DNA of 17,993 nucleotides from JBBATK01 sp046052705 (GTDB lineage Bacteria; Bacteroidota; Ignavibacteria; Kapaibacteriales; NICIL-2): assembly GCA_046052705.1 (NCBI GenBank), contig JBJOLU010000107.1:1-17993 (forward strand), written 5' to 3'. This document shows positions 14,505 to 17,993 of the stretch, one piece after another (positions within the stretch are counted from its first letter, which is position 1; the number at the start of each line of letters is the position of its first letter). Made by a program: the position numbers and the translations under genes. A model generated the notes under the pieces. That model was not told where the DNA came from and made no database searches. It worked only from the letters and a program-made list of their open reading frames with translations.

Positions 14505-15368
14505 CTATCCAAGATAGGTTCGCAGAGACTTGGATCGCGAGGCATGACGCAAGCGGCGAATAGCTTTTTCTTTGATCTGGCGTACGCGCTCGCGGGTTAG
14601 GTTGAACTTCTCGCCAATCTCTTCGAGCGTGAGGCACTGTTTGTCTTCCAAGCCGAAGTACAGACGAATCACTTCCGCTTCGCGCTCGGAAAGGGTTTTC
14701 AACACTTGCTGCACTTCGATACGAAGTGACTCAAGCATGAGGTCCGAATCCGGAGGCGGTTGTAAATCGTTGGGCAGAATGTCCAGCAAACGATTGTCCT
14801 CGCCCTGCACGAACGGTGCATCCACCGAAAGGTGACGGCCGGAAATCTTGATGGTCTCGGCGATCTCGGCAATACTCATTTCCAGCTGTTCTGCCAGCTC
14901 TGCTGCCGTTGGTTCGCGCTCGTACAACTGCTCTAACTCGCTAAACTTTTTGCCGATTTTATTCAGGGCACCAACACGATTGAGGGGCAAGCGAACAATA
15001 CGTGATTGCTCCGCCAAGGCCTGAAGAATGGATTGACGAATCCACCATACAGCGTACGAGATGAACTTGAAACCGCGCGTTTCATCGAAACGCTTCGCAG
15101 CTTTGATCAATCCCAAGTTGCCTTCGTTGATAAGATCGCCCAGCGACAATCCCTGATTCTGATATTGCTTTGCCACGGATACCACAAAGCGAAGATTGGC
15201 TTTGACCAATCGTTCCAGTGCTGCTTCACCTTCGGCATTACCTCTGCGGATGGCCTGAGCAAGAACAATCTCATCATTACCCGTAAGAAGCTCCACGCGA
15301 CCGATCTCTTGAAGATACTTGTCGAGCGACTGGCTTTCACGATTCGTGTACTGTTTAGTTATTCTCAT
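14505..15368 (-). CDS. rpoD: Primary RNA polymerase sigma factor RpoD (SigA)
   Basis: This is the housekeeping sigma-70 factor. The 287-residue length and N-terminus (MRITKQYTNRESQSLDKYLQEIG) are those of the short Bacteroidota/Chlorobi primary sigma, which lacks region 1.1 and starts at region 1.2 (about 10-45). Region 2 covers about 52-122 (RFVVSVAKQYQNQG, DLINEGNLGLIKAAKRFDE, FISYAVWWIRQSI), region 3 about 131-205, and region 4 about 220-285. The -35-reading helix-turn-helix is LTLEEIGEKFNLTRERVRQI (247-266). An ATG at 15368 with the expected N-terminus fixes the start. It is preceded by a 133-bp gap with a small hairpin (15405-15422) but no convincing promoter, and is followed by a strong terminator. 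Confidence 0.97.
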   Translation of the reverse strand: MRITKQYTNRESQSLDKYLQEIGRVELLTGNDEIVLAQAIRRGNAEGEAALERLVKANLRFVVSVAKQYQNQGLSLGDLINEGNLGLIKAAKRFDETRGFKFISYAVWWIRQSILQALAEQSRIVRLPLNRVGALNKIGKKFSELEQLYEREPTAAELAEQLEMSIAEIAETIKISGRHLSVDAPFVQGEDNRLLDILPNDLQPPPDSDLMLESLRIEVQQVLKTLSEREAEVIRLYFGLEDKQCLTLEEIGEKFNLTRERVRQIKEKAIRRLRHASRSKSLRTYLG

Positions 15369-15501
15369 GAAGCTACTCTGTGATTAGGTCTGTGATACGT
15401 GTATGCCGATCGTCCTATCGGCGCGCCGTTACCAATTCCGAAGCCCGTTCTGTAGGCCGAGCATCATTGCAACGGTCCGAAAGCAACGGTCGGGAAGTTT
15501 T

Positions 15502-16227
15502 CTACAAACGAAGCGCATTTCCATTTATTGTGGAAATATCAAGCCGCGAATATACGACTCTATGCCGAACCGTGAGCACGGGAAGTCTGCTTTGGCGGGC
15601 AATTGCTGCCGTAACGGCAAAACGAAAGGCATCGGCGGGCGCTATTTCTGTAGCTCGTAGAAGTAACTGAGCCATGTCCGCGGAATATCTGGGGTGCGCA
15701 CCCAGGGGACGCAACAGCGAGAGCGCTGCAAGGGCATCTCCGTGCTCATGTTCCGGAATGCACGCGAGCATTTCACTTAACTGCACAAAGGTGGTATAAC
15801 ACATGCCGGTGGCTAGAGCGCGGCGAAGAATCGGGCTCGGCTCCCTTCTGCATAGAAATGCTGCTAAGACGTCCGTCTCTACGAGCATGCCTTTGACAAT
15901 GGATTCCGCACTTAGGTCTGTTTTCGATTGCACTGCATCTATCTGATGCATATCATCATCAAATGAGTGCTCACCTACTGTCTGCTCCAGATATGCGTGT
16001 GAATTGAGGGCCGGAATCGATGCATACCTACCCTGAATGTTCAACCCTTGAATCACCACATTGAGCGGCAGCATCTGAATATCCGGAATACACGACCATT
16101 CGGCCGGGAACTCGCGCATGAGCGATATCTCAGCAATTCTACCTGCATATCGTTTCAACAGTTCGCGCTCGGCCATCAAGATCTCAGGTGTACCGTCCGG
16201 TGTTATACGCACAGTTATTTTTTCCAT
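15502..16227 (-). CDS. Unrecognised protein with a C-terminal PIN-like domain
   Basis: The 241-residue product is not a family I can name. Residues 1-75 are a charged, strand-rich N-terminus (KITVRITPDGTPEILMAERE). Residues 76-112 look like an acidic linker. Residues 113-230 follow the PIN-domain layout: LVETDVLAAFL (D119), TTFVQLSEML (E152), APADAFRFAVTAAIARQS (D199), then PVLTVRHRVVYSRL, where PIN nucleases usually carry TRD. Three of the four expected acidic metal ligands are present; the fourth position is H222 or neighbouring Arg. This could be a VapC-like RNase, a degraded one, or a chance resemblance. No VapB-like antitoxin gene is adjacent. The start lies 19 bp after the ctpA stop, so it is probably cotranscribed with ctpA; no ribosome-binding site is clear. 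Confidence 0.65.
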   Translation of the reverse strand: MEKITVRITPDGTPEILMAERELLKRYAGRIAEISLMREFPAEWSCIPDIQMLPLNVVIQGLNIQGRYASIPALNSHAYLEQTVGEHSFDDDMHQIDAVQSKTDLSAESIVKGMLVETDVLAAFLCRREPSPILRRALATGMCYTTFVQLSEMLACIPEHEHGDALAALSLLRPLGAHPRYSADMAQLLLRATEIAPADAFRFAVTAAIARQSRLPVLTVRHRVVYSRLDISTINGNALRL

Positions 16228-16246
16228 GTAGGCATAGATGTTTGTG

Positions 16247-17977
16247 TTACTCGCGCGCTGCTACGTGCGGCATAAGAAAGCGAGCATATGCTTTGCTTCG
16301 CAAAAGGTCGGCACAGCCACGCAGAAGCAAGTCCGATTCCATCGCCGCGCGCAATACATCCTGCTCACCGGTGAAACGCGCCAGAACTTCCTCGCGCAAT
16401 AGTCGCTTTAGCATTTTTGCATGAGCGCGCACAACGGCGGAACGCTGTTGCTTGGCTTCGGTCTGCAGCGTGCGTAATGAACTTTCTATGCCGGCTAGTT
16501 GCGGCTCATTCGTGGCCAACGCGCGAGCTTCATCCAGCTTCAATACCAACGCAGCATGCGGATCTATACCACGATCTTTCATCATACGCTCTACCTCCGG
16601 TAACAAGGCAGCGGGATCGAAGGACTCCGGTAACGAACTGTATCGCGCAGCGTATTGAGTGGCCACGCGGAACAACACTCCTTTGCGAACCAGTTCCTGC
16701 ACTGCTTGAGGCAAGGTATCTGCTTTCATGAGGGAATCGGGTGTGATGCCCGACGCATCAGCCACCGGGCGATTACGCTCGGTAACAAACATGCGTGGCG
16801 TAAACACGCTATCCGTACCGGCATTCTTCTTGGAATAATCACGACGTTGAATGCACCGACCGGAGGGGCAATAGTATCGTTGTGTGGTGAGCTTTAATGT
16901 GGTACCGTAGGGAGTGGGAAACTGAGATTGCACCAGACCTTTGCCGAATGATTGCTCGCCGCAAACAACGGCGCGGTCTAAGTCCTGAAGGCAGCCGGCC
17001 ACCACCTCTGCAGCACTAGCCGACGCCTTGTTAACAAGTACTGCCATGGGGCATTCCGCTTCGTAGGGCACGCTATTGTTTGTGTATACACGAGACTCCC
17101 CTTCTCTGCGCCCCTTTGTGGTGACAATCACCGAACCCGTTTTGGTAAACAACTCGCACACGCTTACCGCTGCGTCCAGCAGTCCGCCGGGATTATCACG
17201 CAAATCCAGAATGATGCCATTCAATGCACCAAGCGCGCGCAGTGAGTCCAGTGCCAGCTGCATTTCCTGTGCTGTCTTGCGCGTGAATCGTTCCAGCTTG
17301 ATTATGGCGATGCCGTCGTCCAGTCTAGCTGCATAGCTCACACTTTTCACGGTGATGTCGCTTCGCATAATATCCACCCGAAGTGTGTCCGACCTGCCTT
17401 CGCGCAGAAGTTCCACTTTGGCAATGGAGCCGCGTTCGCCGCGCGTGTACTTGCGTAAATCCTTTGGCGAAATCTCCAGCACCCGCGTGCCATCTACCGA
17501 AAGTAATCTGTCGCCTATTCGCAGGCCGGCTTTCTCAGCTGCATAGCCCTGTGCCACACCGGTAATGGTAAGCATGCTGTCGTACACGCCTACTTGTATT
17601 CCCAATCCCACATAGCGTCCGGAAATCTGCGAATCGAAATCGTCGGACTGAGCTTCGTCCATATACACGGAATACGGATCCAGCGAGGCCAGCATGGCAT
17701 CTAAGCCAATGCGCACAAACTTCTCCGGCTCTACCTCGTCCACGTAGTCTAAGCTTACGCGGCGAAACACCTCCGCATAGGTTTCAAGGGCTTTGCTGAT
17801 GCGGTAATACACCGACTCATTTACAGAGATCCATCCGGCTGATGCCAGCGCAATACACAAGAGCACTACACCCACGATTCCCCGTTTAGGTAATCGCAAG
17901 GATGAACGGCCCGAGGAGGTATGTCGCGGCGGCGACGATTGCATAGCAGATTGTTTTGATCGTTCTTGATAAGCCAC
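16247..17977 (-). CDS. ctpA: C-terminal processing peptidase, S41 family (CtpA/Prc type)
   Basis: This envelope serine protease trims or degrades proteins from their C-terminus. Counted from a GTG at 17977 it has 576 residues. A single membrane anchor or uncleaved signal lies at about 33-50. A CtpA N-terminal helix region follows, ending in LDPYSVYMD (99-107), then a PDZ domain at about 114-205, then the S41 core with LDLRDNPGGLLDAA (257-270). The catalytic serine is S321 in NKASASAAEVV and the lysine is K346 in SFGKGLVQ, 25 residues apart as in E. coli Prc. The C-terminal tail (about 400-576) is long and helical. The start is uncertain: ATG 17944 is also possible, and the frame stays open to the window edge, so the gene may begin outside. 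Confidence 0.93.
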   Translation of the reverse strand: MAYQERSKQSAMQSSPPRHTSSGRSSLRLPKRGIVGVVLLCIALASAGWISVNESVYYRISKALETYAEVFRRVSLDYVDEVEPEKFVRIGLDAMLASLDPYSVYMDEAQSDDFDSQISGRYVGLGIQVGVYDSMLTITGVAQGYAAEKAGLRIGDRLLSVDGTRVLEISPKDLRKYTRGERGSIAKVELLREGRSDTLRVDIMRSDITVKSVSYAARLDDGIAIIKLERFTRKTAQEMQLALDSLRALGALNGIILDLRDNPGGLLDAAVSVCELFTKTGSVIVTTKGRREGESRVYTNNSVPYEAECPMAVLVNKASASAAEVVAGCLQDLDRAVVCGEQSFGKGLVQSQFPTPYGTTLKLTTQRYYCPSGRCIQRRDYSKKNAGTDSVFTPRMFVTERNRPVADASGITPDSLMKADTLPQAVQELVRKGVLFRVATQYAARYSSLPESFDPAALLPEVERMMKDRGIDPHAALVLKLDEARALATNEPQLAGIESSLRTLQTEAKQQRSAVVRAHAKMLKRLLREEVLARFTGEQDVLRAAMESDLLLRGCADLLRSKAYARFLMPHVAARE

Positions 17978-17993
17978 GTACGAAGCACGCAGC

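Noticed and set aside
15405..15422. GCCGAT/ATCGGC hairpin in the rpoD leader as a terminator or riboswitch
   Set aside because: The stem is only 6 bp with no T-run, and no wider riboswitch-like structure is visible around it.

Overview
The window looks like ordinary chromosomal DNA from a member of the Bacteroidota/Chlorobiota (FCB) group, possibly an Ignavibacteria- or Kapabacteria-like lineage. The main evidence is a short primary sigma factor of 287 residues without region 1.1, and promoter elements of the Bacteroidota type (TTG near -33, TAnnTTTG near -7). A DUF5117/DUF4953-type metzincin and a Bacteroidota-style TPR protein agree with this. Base composition is moderate (about half G+C by eye). 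Genus-level placement is inference only.

All fifteen convincing genes lie on the minus strand, so the window reads right to left. At the right end are ctpA (C-terminal processing protease, start unresolved) and, 19 bp on, an unrecognised gene whose C-terminal half resembles a PIN nuclease domain. rpoD follows and ends at a strong intrinsic terminator with a C(UUCG)G loop. Next comes a run of loosely spaced genes: an outer-membrane beta-barrel protein, fumC (fumarase C), an SDR oxidoreductase overlapping fumC by 4 bp, a secreted TPR protein, a small unrecognised protein, a threonine aldolase, ruvA and a divergent HisA-like TIM barrel. After a 0.4-kb non-coding gap with a good promoter come ftsQ, ftsA and ftsZ, closed by a perfect 10-bp-stem terminator. 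The left end holds the first 757 codons of a large secreted zinc metalloprotease that runs off the window.

Functionally the window mixes cell division (ftsQ-ftsA-ftsZ, detached from the usual mur genes), envelope proteolysis, the housekeeping sigma factor, recombination repair (ruvA), the TCA cycle (fumC) and amino-acid metabolism. I found no rRNA, tRNA, CRISPR array, insertion sequence or prophage, and nothing that clearly makes up a new multi-gene system. The most unusual items are the PIN-like protein next to ctpA, the HisA-like protein with altered active-site residues, a 9-bp x 7 tandem repeat just upstream of fumC and in its frame, matching G6 tracts immediately before ftsA and ftsZ, and two dyads flanking ftsQ.
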